Source: Mesodorylaimus sp. YZB2_4 (lineage: Eukaryota; Nematoda; Enoplea; Dorylaimida; Dorylaimidae). Taken from it: a stretch of DNA of 64,000 bases. Location: the NCBI GenBank assembly GCA_030248295.1, contig JASANH010000183.1, positions 558,001-622,000 on the forward strand, in the 5' to 3' direction. Made by a program: the position numbers and the translations under genes. The notes under the pieces are model-generated. The model was not told the DNA's origin and searched no databases. It saw only the letters and a list, made by a program, of their open reading frames with translations. This document shows positions 21,945 to 62,628 of the stretch, piece after piece. How positions within the stretch are numbered: the stretch's first letter is position 1; each line of letters opens with the position of its first letter.

Positions 21945-24900
21945 TTAGTAATCAATTTTTCCGTATTCGCGTTGTTTTCGATATCCAATCAGGCAGCAAA
22001 GTAGCATGGTTAGGATCATGCTCAGGAGCTGAAAAATACATCCATTAGACACTTTTAGAGGTAATTTCTGAAAAACTTGCACTCGTGGCATTCATTTCAA
22101 AAATAATATTACACGTTTTTCACATCCGCATAGTTTATAACATTTTAGGCAAAATCTATGACATATGATCCCTGCACATATTATAAATATATATGATATA
22201 TGTGTGTGTACTTTATCTCATATTGTTATATATACAGTTTATCTATTATAAATAATTTTTATCATATGCATCTTATATTATCATATATACATTTTATATT
22301 ATTATAAGAATCTCTAATATGTATGTATATTTATCCTATTTATCTTTAGGTTGATTTTATATTTATATTTATACAGTCGACTTTGGATAATTGCAACCAC
22401 TCGAGACGCCAAAAAAAGTTGCAATTATCCGATATTGCAATTACGCGCAGTTTTGTATGCTTTGCGCACATAAGTGAATATCAATCTTTATTATTGCTTT
22501 AAAGAAAGATTTTTATCAGGGAACAACATTTTCTGAGTCACATAGTTTTGTACACCCGAAATCTCTCCCTCACCAATCTTACAGCAAAAACAGTTGGCAA
22601 TTTTGCGTTGACGATGATAAATTACAAAGCTCTTTTCAACCATACAGTCGAGTCCACTTGTAGTCACACTCCGGCTATTATCACAGGTTTTCAAAGTCCA
22701 ATTTTCCCCCTATATTTTGTGTGTATTTTGAGTTCGCCTTTATCACACTGAATTCGGCCAGTCCGCTTACTGTCACATAAATTTCTGCACCAAGGGCAAT
22801 TAGGATCAGAAAAGTGTCACATTTACACCCTTGGCAGACTAAAACAAGCCCAAAATCGTCAAAAAGTAGGATTTTTACAATAAAATGCGACATTCTTGGC
22901 ACCTTGTGCTTGAGCTTTGCTTTGACTGATTCGCATAATTTAACCTTCTTTAATTACAGAAGCTGTTTGAAAAAGTGTTGCGTCTATCAAATGGTATGAT
23001 TTAGCGAAAAAAACCCAAAACAATTCAGTTTTTTGCGATTTTAGAGTGTATTTTGGTTTAGCCACAGCCCGGATATTGTCACATTTTCTTCCCGTCAAAG
23101 GCTGGTGATACAAAGTGGACTCGACTGCATCCTCGATTTCATAAAAAGCAGCTTATAGCAGACAACTAACTGTCTAGGCCAAAGTGTGGACAGAAAGTCT
23201 GAATTTGTTGTCGGAGTCTAACTATGTAAGATTGTAAAAGAAAAATTTCAATTGTGCGCAGTAAAATGCGCCTTGGGGTGTAAAAAGCGCTGCAATTAAG
23301 CGAAGTTGCAAATATCCGAAGTTGACATACATGAAAAACATAGGACAAAAAAACGGGGAATCAGAACTTGTTGCAATTATCTGGACTTTGCAATTATCCG
23401 AGGTCGACTGTATATAATATACAGTATATGTGCATATTTACTTAATGCGAAGATATATTACCTACTGGTACCAAGGAGATATTTACTGCATATGCAAATG
23501 TAGCGCACATAATATACTGTGGTTATGCACACTTATTTTATAGCTGAGGACATAATTATGGGGCAACCATTCGAGCAATGATCCATCTCTCACTTCCAAC
23601 TCCTCCCAGCCCCTCTTACAGTCACTCCTACTCTACTGAAGCTTGACCCTAAGACCCGAACAACACTCTGCTGTTACCATTCCCAGCATCATACCAGTAT
23701 ATGACGCGGATGGGTGCTCTCAGCCAAATTACATATCGCCTCAAAATGTTCACTTACTTGAAAGCATCCGATTCCAACCGATAAACCAATAATGATGCCG
23801 AGATTCTTTTGTAATTGTTCTTGAATCACTTCACTGCATCCCTAAATTTGAAATACACTGCATTCGTAGAGGGAGATGGAAGTTGGATGTCTCATCTCAG
23901 TAACACTACACACGTCCCTGGCCCATGTATGGTAGGCCACATATTAATCTTACAGGATACATTATTCCGCAGCTACGAGCATTTTTCACTATTAAATTCT
24001 CGCTCAGCTCATTTTTTTAATTGAAAATTTTAGACAAAAGAGATGTCTAAGATTGGAATCAAGATATATTAACAGAATTAAAACATGAAGCCCCAGCGGG
24101 AATCGAACCTACATTGCCCCGAACATCTGAAAGGTTAAAAAAGTCTTATTTGAGAAAATCCAGAGGAATAACTACTGGATTTGGGAGAAACAAATTGAAC
24201 TGTGCTCGAACAATGGAAACATTAAAGTAGATTCCTACTATAAATACCAGCATATACCGAACACGTTCCACGTTCTTCATTAAACTTATCCCACTTCTCT
24301 GACTTGCACGACAGGTTTCCTTCAGCCCGAGCTCCCGACCTGCCTCTGTTATTCAGTGCATCGACCCCGAAAACATACACAAAACACCCTCCCCGCACCA
24401 CCGACCCACCTTCTGATGCAAATGCGTATGATGAAGCATACGGTTGGTTTCGTGGAAATCCTTATCCGTACCGCACTTGTCACCATACTCTTGCAAACCG
24501 ACGCTGTTGCAACAGGATTTGGGTACGGGAAGAACATCCGAACTACCAATTCCCAATTCAGGCGTATCCGAATGTTTCGTGGCGAAATACGAATAATGAT
24601 AATTCTTGTAATCTTTGACACCGCAGCATTCAAACTAAAAAAATAGAGTTTTTAATTGCAAAAACCACTAAATATACATTTCTGAGTTCTGTTTCCTCGG
24701 CTTTGATAACCTGTCATTATCTCACTCCCGGTTTCCATCCCTCCGTCCGTTTGACACAGTCTGATTGGTCGAACTCGGGAAAGCCCCGCCCCCGAGGGTA
24801 AAATTAAGTTTCAGACATATAGTTTATGAAAATCATTTCCTCCCAAATATCTAGACCCAAAAATTGCATACCGTCGATTGGATGCTATCGATCGTGGCTG

Positions 24901-27406
24901 TCACTTCGCCATAACCATCCCGACCGTAATTATTTTGCATCGCGTCCGACAAGCTCTTTTCGACGTAATCTTTCAGCTAAAAATATAACAGTTTTTTATT
25001 GTCTACAAATTATTTATACAAATCTCAGAAGAAATTTTTCAAAATCAGACTGAAATCAAGCAAAAGAAACAACAAAACGGCTAGTACACTGGACTGGTAA
25101 TCCCAGTGGTTAGGGTTCAAATCACACTCGGGGCAATAGTTTTTATTATTTCTATTTATTGCGAAAACAGGAAAAAATTGTGCAAGGGATCGAAAGATGA
25201 ATAAAACCAACACAAAACTATTTCTACTCTTTAGAGCTTACCAAATCTCGATGAAAATACGCCACCAGGCCGCACGCCAACTCGATCGTGAATACGATTA
25301 GGAGGAGAATGAAAAACTGAAAAATGGTAGCTTTAGGATCAGGTTGAAACGACGAGAAGCAGGACACTCACCGCTGTCAGCATGGCTTGACTTAATTTCA
25401 ATGCTCCAAAACAGCCCAAAAATCCGAACAAAGCCATGATGGCACCGGCGGCCATCAATAAATATAAGCTGGTATAAAATTGACTCATATTCTTATTCAA
25501 CGACATGACGTGCTCGCCGACGGCCGGATCGAAACGAAGCCATAATGCCACGCCCAAAATTCCCAGGCCAGCTAACTGAAACAGAAAAATCATGTTCTCA
25601 ATCTGATCTCAAGTAAAAATCTTTTTACTGCTAATGCCTGAAGAAAGAGGCAATATCTAACAACATTACCGTTCGCTTTTTGCTAAATTGTTGAAGAGAA
25701 ACTGAAAGTTTTGCGTTTCCAGATTGCTTGCGACACAGGTTTTCGACTTGGGACCTGCACTTTTTCTCTTTCAATATGCTTTGGATAAGAGTGGGAAAAT
25801 GATTGGAAAAAGGACAGGAAAAGTCAGGATCGATCAATATCTGGAGCTGGATATCAGATCCGCATACTAGATATCTGATCGATGTACCAGATCTGGTATA
25901 TAAGGTATACGAGATGGATATCTGATCCAACTGTAGTATGTAACGGTATATGGTCAGATCCACCTGATATCTGGTGTGCGGATAGGATATCCGTCTAATA
26001 CCTCATATCTTATCTTCATCAGTTAAATACCTAAATATGTACACAACAGTAGAGGTAACAAAAACTATTGGCCATATCTAGACGTAGCATATGTAGGATA
26101 TATCAGATGGATCTCATTCATATACCAGATCCGATATGAGTATGAGGATGTCCGATTCAGACATCAGACGGATAACCGATTCAGATTATATCAGACAGAC
26201 GGATATCTGATTCAGATATCAGATGGATCTGACTCGTAAGCCGTATCTCGTATATCTTGATATACCAGATATGAAATGGATAGATATCGGATATCAAATA
26301 TGTTAATCCAGACAGCTGGATAGTTATCGTCTAAAGTCTTGCCATAAGCCCATTAACCCAAATGTTATGGCTGGTTTTAGTCACTCTGTTCGGATCTTTC
26401 AGGTCGGCACCTGTGGCTAATCCCAGATTTCGTATGATTCTCAACTCTGTCATGAGCGATAACACACATGACATATCCTGCTGATCTTTAGTTTGAGTCA
26501 TCAAGTTACAGTATGCCTGTGCAACGGATGACGCTTAGTACGACCCCTTTTATTAATAATCAACTTTCCATTTATTCGAGCTCCTAAATAGATGCCTTGA
26601 AACCTAAATTTTTCAAGACTTTATTGATCTCAAAATTTTGGTCAGTCCATTAGAATTATGCACCTTTCCTTTCCTTGCTTGAATTATGCACTTCTGATTA
26701 AAATGATGGCCCTGTACGCCATGTACTTCTGACCCATGATTCAAACACGCCAATTCATACTGTATCACTATGGATGAGGAATAAGGACTGGTAACGCATA
26801 TGGAAAACTCAGGATCGATCAATATCTGGAACTGGACAACCAACCCGCATACCAGCTATCAGTCAGAATTAGGAATCTTGGCACGCAGTTATCAGGTAGG
26901 CATGTTCACTACAGTAGGCACCAGCCACAATGCTTGATGTGTCCTCATCTGATGATTCCTGGTGCAGTTTCCAGCCGCATTCACTTTGGCGCCAGTTGGA
27001 TATGACTGCCGAAGAGCACAGGACAGGAGCTTCCCTCAAAAATTTGTCAGTTTCGTCAATAAAATGCGACCAGGAAGAAAACATTTCGTATCGGTAACCA
27101 TGCAGTCGATTCCGGATGCCCAACTTTTGAACTGGTACATGACCAGAAAAACTGCCGCTCGAAACTTTTTTTACACACCTCTTTGCTCACTACAGTATAT
27201 GCCAACGTTGCAGGTTCCTGTTTGAACTCGCCTCCTGTCTCCTGCTCCAGTCCAGTTTTCCACCCCCCACATTCGACTGCTGCTCGAAAACAAGCAGGCC
27301 CCCTCTTCAGCAGCCAAAAAAACCTTCCACTTACCCAAAAAAATAAATTCAAAGCAAAGACTGTCCATCTGAGACAGGCCACACAAGTATTCAATGCCGC
27401 CGCCAT
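21945..27406 (-). CDS. Tetraspanin with six-cysteine large extracellular loop (CD63/CD151-type)
   Basis: Seven exons, all phase 0: 27335-27406, 25372-25575, 25242-25316, 24872-24976, 24410-24634, 23758-23841, 21945-22028, giving 282 aa. Exon 1 (MAAALNTCVACLRWTVFALN, then LFFW) holds likely palmitoylated cysteines C8 and C11 and starts TM1. YLLMAAGAIMALFGFLGCFG is TM2, FFILLLIVFTIELACGLVAY is TM3, and NLGIIIGLSVGIGC leads into TM4. The large loop has the diagnostic CCG (155-157), VPKSCC (to 194), C206 and GC (228-229), that is six cysteines as in CD63 and CD151. The tail is short and basic, ending KIDY. Tetraspanins organise membrane microdomains with integrins, proteases and other partners. 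The introns contain several MITE and SINE-like insertions. Confidence 0.93.
22160..22370. repeat. AT-rich simple sequence
   Basis: A run of TATATA, ATATG, TGTGTG and related motifs lies in the last tetraspanin intron, immediately left of the MITE at 22374. It is a likely TA target for that insertion. Confidence 0.6.
22374..23410. mobile_element. Pogo/Tc1-like MITE, outer element
   Basis: The left terminus is CAGTCGACTTTGGATAATTG and the right terminus is its inverted copy with two C/T differences over 23 bases. TA dinucleotides flank both ends (22372-22373 and 23411-23412). CAGT...-type termini with TA duplication are typical of pogo/Tc1-mariner elements. No transposase frame remains. It contains a second MITE. 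Confidence 0.75.
22645..23127. mobile_element. Pogo-like MITE nested in the outer MITE
   Basis: The termini are CAGTCGAGTCCACTTGTA at the left and the inverted CAGTCGAGTCCACTTTGTA at the right. The element is 483 bp. The left flank is TA and the right flank CA, so one side has probably mutated. The termini share the first seven bases with the outer element, pointing to related transposases. Confidence 0.65.
24090..24125 (-). repeat. tRNA-like T-arm fragment
   Basis: The minus strand reads GTAGGTTCGATTCCCGC, a perfect B box with a stem, but no 5' acceptor half is visible upstream. It is a SINE remnant or degraded tRNA inside a tetraspanin intron. Confidence 0.35.
25078..25137 (+). repeat. tRNA-like SINE head in tetraspanin intron
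   Basis: A tRNA-like anticodon arm (CACTGGACTGGTAATCCCAG) is followed by GGTTCAAATCAC, a B-box-like sequence. Only the 3' two thirds of a tRNA are recognisable, so a SINE is more likely than a functional tRNA. Confidence 0.4.
25830..26310. repeat. Degenerate GATATC-rich repeat block
   Basis: Roughly 480 bp are dominated by variants of GGATATCTGATCC and AGATATCAGATGG, so palindromic GATATC cores recur every 15-30 bases with no fixed period. A related segment (CAGGATCGATCAATATCTGG) recurs near 26811. It lies in the first tetraspanin intron. Confidence 0.6.
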
Positions 27407-29059
27407 CTTGGTTCCCCACTGTAATTGTGCTCGTCCTTCACTCAATGGCCGAATTCGCCCGCACCCCTCCTAAACACAAAGCAATAGCTCGTCGTTTTAG
27501 AACATTCAACTTGGTCGTCATAAGCCCTCGCCTCGGAAAACGATCCCATTCGCCCTTCCTCTGCCTCTTATTCACCCACAGCTAAAAACAGACGCCCGCC
27601 GCCTGGGCCGACAGCTGTTTCCAGAAAGAATACCCGCCATCTCCTCCCTTGAGCAATGTGTAAATGAGTAATCTGGCGCCCGCGGAGGGGAGTGAGCACA
27701 ATCGAGATGGCCATGGCTCCTCGAATTCAACAAACATACACGCCCTTCTGTACTACTCCGCCGAAACCCGCTGCACCAAGCGCCAGTAAACAACAGCATC
27801 TCATCTAAAAATTTTTGCAAATAATCTGCAAAACCATCTGAAAACAATACTTGCCTCAAAAACAATTTTGGAAATTCTTACGTCCTTTGAATCAAAAGAT
27901 CCAAAATCTAATGATTGGAATCTGATCTGATGCCGCAAGATCTGATCAAAATCTGATTCCTTTAGGGCCTTGCCAAAAGATCAAGATATCTTGGACAAAG
28001 ATTTTAGAATTCTTCAAACTCAAAATCTAGACAACATTAATCATGTTCAGTGTTCGCCTTCCTTCCATACTCTCCCATTGGTCACCACGCCGCAAGCCCC
28101 GCCCCTCGTCATTATTTTTTACCTTTTATAACCACCCAGTATTCATCACTCACTAAAAACACCAAGCTGCTTCCAAAATTAGCCAAGCCCATCAATTTCA
28201 GGCTGATATGGAGCCCAGCTCAATATCATAGCCTAATAAAGTATCAAAGCGACACCAGTCGCACTATTTGTCATTGAGCAGAAAATGCCATCTCGAAACC
28301 TTTACTCGCCACACAAAATAAGAACCAGGAACCAAAAACAGGGGGAAAATACAGGCAGAAGGCCTTAAGAAGGCTACCGAAAAGACACGTCACACAATAT
28401 TTTCAAAGAATATACATCACCCAACAGACATGGCACAAAAATCGAAAAAATACATTATCAATCGATTGATCGATAGTACTACAAGAAATATCACAAATTT
28501 GCCACACCTGTTTGCCATTTTAATTTTCCCTCCCACCTAACGCCAGTCCACAATTGTTGATTTCTTAGACAGAAAACGATGACACTTCATTTTTTGAATT
28601 TCCCGCATTTAGTTGTTTTCTATTTCCTCAATATTAACCAGTTTAAACTTTCAGCTAAAAGCGGGCGCTGCATTAGAATGCCTAGACTGAAAAATCAGGC
28701 GTATTCTGAACCCCACAAACTCCCAAGTCTAGCAAAAATTTTAAATTCCCGCCAAAATGCAGTATTCCAAAAATTATTGAAAAATAACTTTACATCGCCA
28801 CTGATCCTAGTTAGAAATTTGCACTACTCACACGCGCAGACAACCATCGCACTGACGCAAAGATACACCCCAAAAGTCAAGATACCTGGACTACCGTTGC
28901 CAAAGACTGGCTAATAGATTAGTGCATGCAGCCGAGCAGAATGAAGTAGCGGAAGATCATCGAGAATGTTGCAGGTCGCAAAATCGATCGATCGCTTTGT
29001 TAGGTAAAATACATCGATAGCTGCACTCGACCAATCGATCGATCGATAAAAATCAATTT
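27407..29059. other. Spacer between coiled-coil gene 3' end and tetraspanin start
   Basis: No domain-supported frame was found. An ATCG-repeat patch (ATCGATCGATCG-like) occurs at about 28980-29050, close to the stop codon of the coiled-coil gene. The tetraspanin promoter should lie just above 27406. Confidence 0.5.
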
Positions 29060-57640
<28,581 letters not shown>

Positions 57641-58394
57641 TTCTCGAGAGACAGCACCTCGAAAATGGAATGACTTCTGAAACTTGGTCTAAATATGATT
57701 GGACTGTACAGTACCTATAGTGAGATACGGTAAATAAAAATCGTCTGACTCGATCTATCTGCCGCCCACTCACTTTATCCCATGGCTTTCTTTCAGTGAT
57801 CGACAAAAAAGGCCAATTTCTGCAACCTGATAATCGAGAGAGTCGGAAACTGGCCAATTTTGGTGACAGCCAACCAACAGTGAACAATTGTGAGTAAATC
57901 TCACCCACTTTAAAAAGATAGAGCTCGCTTTATAACAACTAGTTTAAAACTCTTTAAAATCAAACTTATTTTAAAAGACGTTTTTCAATTTTTCATGCGC
58001 AAAAAAGACCTTTTATGAAAAGTAATCGAAGCTATAAAGAATATTAACGAGTGATAATTCACTGAGGAGGTACAGATCGTGGCAAATCCAGTTGTAGTAA
58101 GTTTGTCATAAGCACCTTTATAAAGGGCGGGAAATTTAAATTCGTGGAAGCACCTAAAGAATTTTTGCGCTTGAGAGGGGGAGTTTTGGTACGCATATCT
58201 TGAAAAAATGTTCCTGGGTTTCCTAAGAGTGCGGCAAAGGCAAGTCGCTAAGTGATGAATGTTTATGCAGGCGATCCTATCATCTTGTCTCTTTTTCTTG
58301 GGCATGAGACGCAAAATGCAAGTCAGAAATCGCCGTTGTTGTAAAATCAGAAAAAAACTCTCAAAGCACATTGACTGCTTTTTATCAACTCATT
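57641..58394. other. Spacer between LRR gene 3' end and CCDC186 start
   Basis: The spacer is 754 bp with no recognisable gene. It must hold the CCDC186 promoter or, if the two same-strand genes were co-transcribed, an intercistronic region. The length is greater than typical nematode operon spacing, so independent promoters are more likely. Confidence 0.45.
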
Positions 58395-60635
58395 TCACGT
58401 TTCTTCATAAAAATAATCTTTCTGATCGGCTGTCGCCCCCACTTCGATTTTCGGCACATGAGTGACCCTTCGATTCGGTCCCTTCGTTGTCCAGGTGGTG
58501 TGTGTTGGTCGTGGCCTGGTCGTCTTCGTCCTCTCAGCTCGGCTGCTTGGTGCGTCTGTAATGACCGTGGCGGTGGTGGTCAGTTCATCCACAGCATTGA
58601 CCACGGTACTTTTTGCTCCTTTGATCGCAGTGGCACGGCTCACGGCCAGCTCCACCCCAGTTTCTGCTCCTGCTGTTGCACTGATCACAGTGCCACTATG
58701 GTCTCCACCAGCAGCAGTGTCATTTCGCCCTTTGCAAATGTCTTTATAGCGAGCTATCTTGCTCGGGCATGCCAAACACATGGATTCCGGGCTGACGTCC
58801 AGTTTGAGATGCCTTAGTTTGGGCAAATGCAACCTCACACTGGCATCTGTGACAGCACTGCAGGGGAACGATCGATAAGTGTTGCCTCGCAAGTCCATCG
58901 TCTCCAAGGAAGGCGGCAAAGGCAAATTGGCCCAGTGAGGATTCGAGTGATCGATAAGAATGTGATTATTTTCAAGTGATAAGCTTTGAAGATGGTTGGC
59001 TTTCTGAATTGATACAGGAATTGTAGTCAGGTTGTTATCACTCAGTGATAAAGTGGTCAATAGGCTTAGATGATCAAAGAAACTGGGGTTATCAATGTCG
59101 AAATCCTTATCACTTAATTCCATTTTAATCAGTGATAAATCGATGACCGAAGATGCGCTACTGATACGTGATAAAACTGATCGGAACCTGGGTCCCTTTA
59201 GTGATAAGGTTTCCAATTTCTCCATGGAGTCGACCATATCTGGGGGTGCCAGCTCAGCGCATCCGTGATCTGGATTAGGATTGACACCGACATAGTGATC
59301 TTGGGTCAATACCGATTTGATCTCTCCATCTTCCGAATCCTGATTTTGATCTTGCTGATTCGTGTCCTCGATTACACTGGCAATAGTGCCATTGACTGGC
59401 ACTAAGTGAATGTGTGATCTGACAATCGGCACTGATCGAACATTTGACGAGGACTGCGAGCTGCGATCAGAAGTGCTTTGATAATGGCTGGCCCGCTTCT
59501 GACGAGTTTGAGGAGACGAAAAATTGAAATTAGATGTTTCAGTTTCGTTTAGCAGTGAATCAGTAAGATTATACGTCCCCATCGTGGTGATGTTTGTCAT
59601 TTGACTTAAGTCAGTTATCGATTTCGAAATGCCTATTGCATTAATCGTCTTCACTACTTCCTTATCGCTTGCCAGCACGTTCAGGTCGTTCACATCGGTA
59701 CCGTTGATTGGCTTGGTCAGCCAGTCTGTGCTATTAGTGAATGCCAATAATGGATTCTGATCGATATTATCGATTGATACATTAGCACTCTCAAATCCTT
59801 TAATCGATCTGATTGTCTCTTCAAATCTCTCATCTTCCTTTTTTCTAGACGGTCTGACAAAAATGACTGATTCGATCACCCCATCATCCAAATCTCGATC
59901 AGTGACCAAATCGATTATTTTGCCATCCCTAACTTTTCGACTGATGCTCGCATCATTTGGGTCAGTGTCATTAAATAATGGAGACTGATCGTCCGTCTTT
60001 TCAAAGTCGACTTGTGTATCCACTGGGGTCGATTCCTGATCAGGCATCGGATCAGTGCCCGATTCCATATCATCAGTAGTCGATTGCTGATCAGGTGGAG
60101 ATATTGTAGAAAAATCATCACAGTTCATCAACTCCAATTTAAGTATTTTCAAATTTTTCAGGTGACTGATCGCCTGGAACGGAATATCGATCAAGGCAGG
60201 ATTTCCGATAATGATCAGTGATTCCAAATTATTGATTATCGATTCCTTATCAAAAACACCGGCGTCGATACTTTTCAATTTGGAATTATGCATCAATCGG
60301 AGAGACCTAATCTTTTGTCCTTGCACACTCGCAGGTGTGAATTGTTCTAAACCCATTTGTTCCATCGTCAGTCGTACTGGCTTCCCCCGGGATCTCAGCC
60401 GGGTCATATTGGGCGATGTGGTCAGATCAGCATCGTGGCGCGCGGCGTATCGATTGCAGAGGACCTCCAGTTCGTCGTAGTCCCCAACTTGGCCATTGTA
60501 CGTACGCTGCCACGTGCACGAGCACTGGTCGGGGCAGCCGTGAACAGAGGAGCCAGCTGAGTGGGCGTGACGGTGGGGAAGTGGAGAGGCGGGGACGGAA
60601 AGGAGGAGAAGGGTGAGAATAGGCTGACAGTACAT
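58395..60635 (-). CDS. Secreted leucine-rich-repeat protein with long acidic insert and furin-like site
   Basis: Single-exon gene, 746 aa from the first ATG (60633-60635); the frame extends five codons further up without an ATG. Residues 1-20 (MYCQPILTLLLLSVPASPLP) are a signal peptide. A cysteine cap, GCPDQCSCTW, precedes a first LRR block (about 108-172: IRSLRLMHNSKLKSID, NLESLIIIGNPALIDIPF). Residues about 175-470 form an acidic, non-LRR insert with many N-glycosylation sequons and a dibasic RQKR at about 378-381. A second LRR block follows (LTTLSLSDNNLTTIPVSIQ, LQSLSLENNHILID), then a C-cap MCLACP and a Thr-rich tail without a membrane segment. LRR proteins of this kind act as extracellular ligands or matrix components; the specific function is unknown. 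Confidence 0.8.
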   Translation of the reverse strand: MYCQPILTLLLLSVPASPLPHRHAHSAGSSVHGCPDQCSCTWQRTYNGQVGDYDELEVLCNRYAARHDADLTTSPNMTRLRSRGKPVRLTMEQMGLEQFTPASVQGQKIRSLRLMHNSKLKSIDAGVFDKESIINNLESLIIIGNPALIDIPFQAISHLKNLKILKLELMNCDDFSTISPPDQQSTTDDMESGTDPMPDQESTPVDTQVDFEKTDDQSPLFNDTDPNDASISRKVRDGKIIDLVTDRDLDDGVIESVIFVRPSRKKEDERFEETIRSIKGFESANVSIDNIDQNPLLAFTNSTDWLTKPINGTDVNDLNVLASDKEVVKTINAIGISKSITDLSQMTNITTMGTYNLTDSLLNETETSNFNFSSPQTRQKRASHYQSTSDRSSQSSSNVRSVPIVRSHIHLVPVNGTIASVIEDTNQQDQNQDSEDGEIKSVLTQDHYVGVNPNPDHGCAELAPPDMVDSMEKLETLSLKGPRFRSVLSRISSASSVIDLSLIKMELSDKDFDIDNPSFFDHLSLLTTLSLSDNNLTTIPVSIQKANHLQSLSLENNHILIDHSNPHWANLPLPPSLETMDLRGNTYRSFPCSAVTDASVRLHLPKLRHLKLDVSPESMCLACPSKIARYKDICKGRNDTAAGGDHSGTVISATAGAETGVELAVSRATAIKGAKSTVVNAVDELTTTATVITDAPSSRAERTKTTRPRPTHTTWTTKGPNRRVTHVPKIEVGATADQKDYFYEET

Positions 60636-62319
60636 GAATGCACACACCAAGCTCCAGCTTAGCTTATCTTAAAATTTGATGGTCGACAATTGGCAAATGA
60701 GCAGACACCTCCTGCCTGGCCCTGAATTCTGAGACTGAGACGCAAGTACAGTCTTCGACCACTCTCTACTGCCAAGAATTCCAACACTAATACTGTCGAG
60801 ATTTTAGTCTGGTCTCCTCGTAAAATGGACCTGAAAAAACAACAGGACACCTAAATGTCGAACGAATATCGCCTGGTCACAACTCACTCGCACTCTCCCT
60901 TCGTCGAATGAATCAGGCACGATTCGCGAGCCAATGGTTGAGCCAAAGTGTCAACACAGGTCAGATGGTACCTGCATCACGAACGAGTCACTTTTTCCAG
61001 CCGACTTGTCGAAAGGGCGTTAAGCAAAAGTGAAAAAAGATTCGCACATTTCAAAGTGCATTTTCTCAAGTTAGAGTAAATACATTTTTAGAAAATCCGG
61101 CTCACACTCCATGAAAAAGGTGAGTTGGCAACTTCCTAGAGACAAGTGAGAAACTCCAAAAGTCAAGTGACCAGTCCTGTGAAGAAAACAGCAAGTGTCC
61201 GTGGGGGGGTGGGCAAAATCTCCCTTCACTTTTAGGATCCACTGTACCTTATTATCCCCACCCCTGACCCGGTTGCTATGTTTGCTCAGATAGCTGCGTG
61301 CTAGTGCACACAAAACAGTCACATGATGCATGCAAACAGTACAGGCGGGCAAGTAAGGCAGGTGTTATCACGTGGCCATACAGGCCTGCAAGCAAAAAGC
61401 ACTGGTATGAAATGATAAGAATATTTTGCCGCCCTCTCGAATACTGCATACTCAAACCATATCCCAGGGAAATTATATTTTCAAATGGCCCCGAGGCGGG
61501 AAATTATTTGAGGAGCGAATACGCACATTTTGGCAAAGAAATTTCTGATAAATAACTAATGATATGATTCTTAAAATCAGCACGGCCACACTCGGTACCT
61601 GAAATTCACTCAACGTGCATAATTCCCTGGCCTTTCCCATTTAAAACATTATGGTAGGGCGTCCAGGTGCTGAGCAATATACTCCCGGAGTGCACACTGT
61701 TGACCCCGCTGCCAGTGAAACTATTTGATGGAGGGGAAATTAAGTGAGTATTCGTGGTCACTTCCCGCTATATACTGTATGCTTTTAAAAACTTCGTATG
61801 AAGGAAATTTATTTGCCCCAGCACAGTAAGACGTTATGAAAAACTTCGCAGCTGCTACTGTTCGTACAATGCCTAATCCTGACTTGTCAAGCAGCAGGTT
61901 TTAAGATCAGGCGACTTCAGGACCACACAAAAAGGCTTTGACTCTGTACCTTGTTAGTCACAGCAAAGCTAACTTATAAAAGTTGTCCACCCTGACTGCA
62001 TCTTGTTCGTGTAACCTAAGCAACAAAATGTGGACATCTCGAGGGCTAAGGCATTACACCATGATTCACTACCATCGGTGAGTCAGTGCTGGTTCCTTCA
62101 CCAAAAGCACTGTCAGCCAGTGTAAAGTTACAGGCTCGCAGATGAGATGCACTTGGTCCTGGTTCGGCCGGTTTGGTCTGGTTCGGCTACAAAACGCTGG
62201 CCTTTCGAATGGTTCTGCCTCGCCTGGCCGATTGGTTCACTTGGCTGTCCAATGTAAGTTATGTTAAGAATATGACGTCATCCCTTTAGTGACCTGATGA
62301 GATGACCGACCGTCTCACA
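60636..62319. other. Upstream of the LRR gene, no gene recognised
   Basis: I see no domain-supported exon. The LRR promoter is expected here. A short family S fragment (CTCGAGGGCTAAGG) occurs near 62040. Confidence 0.4.
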
Positions 62320-62628
62320 TTACCGTCCAACGATAAGAGCACCAACCTGGTAAGGAAACATTAGCAGCCTGTATGCACTTTCTTGCTTCTGACATTCTGA
62401 TTTATTCCCTTGCAGAAATCCCCTCAGCATGATTTGTAATGCGAGGGCCTTGCTGTCCATTGATTTGTTCGGTGATTTCAAGTCGCGACGCCAATATGCC
62501 CTTCATCCAGTTCTCAAAACAATGTTCTTGTATACGTTAGTACAGATGCTCTACGTCTCTGCTTACCTCGCCTCAATCTGATCCCGTAATCGGGCTAGCT
62601 TATGAATTAGCATGGTCTGCCACCACAG
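62320..62628 (-). CDS. Two exons of an unidentified minus-strand gene (3' end)
   Basis: Exon 62567-62628 (acceptor CCCACCAG, donor gtaagc) encodes LWWQTMLIHKLARLRDQIEA. It splices in phase to 62500-62320 (acceptor GATGAAG), which continues RAYWRRDLKSPNKSMDSKAL and ALQIMLRGFLQGN before a stop. The joined peptide is amphipathic and helix-like with conserved-looking WRRDL. I do not recognise the family. The second acceptor is poor in pyrimidines, and the upstream exons would lie above 62628. Confidence 0.35.

Noticed and set aside
24304..24646. Plus-strand open frames at the tetraspanin large-loop exon
   Set aside because: The minus strand carries CCG, SCC and GC motifs with correct splicing; the plus frames are shadows.
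25078..25137. A functional tRNA-Thr
   Set aside because: Only the anticodon and T-arm-like parts are present; no acceptor stem closes the molecule.
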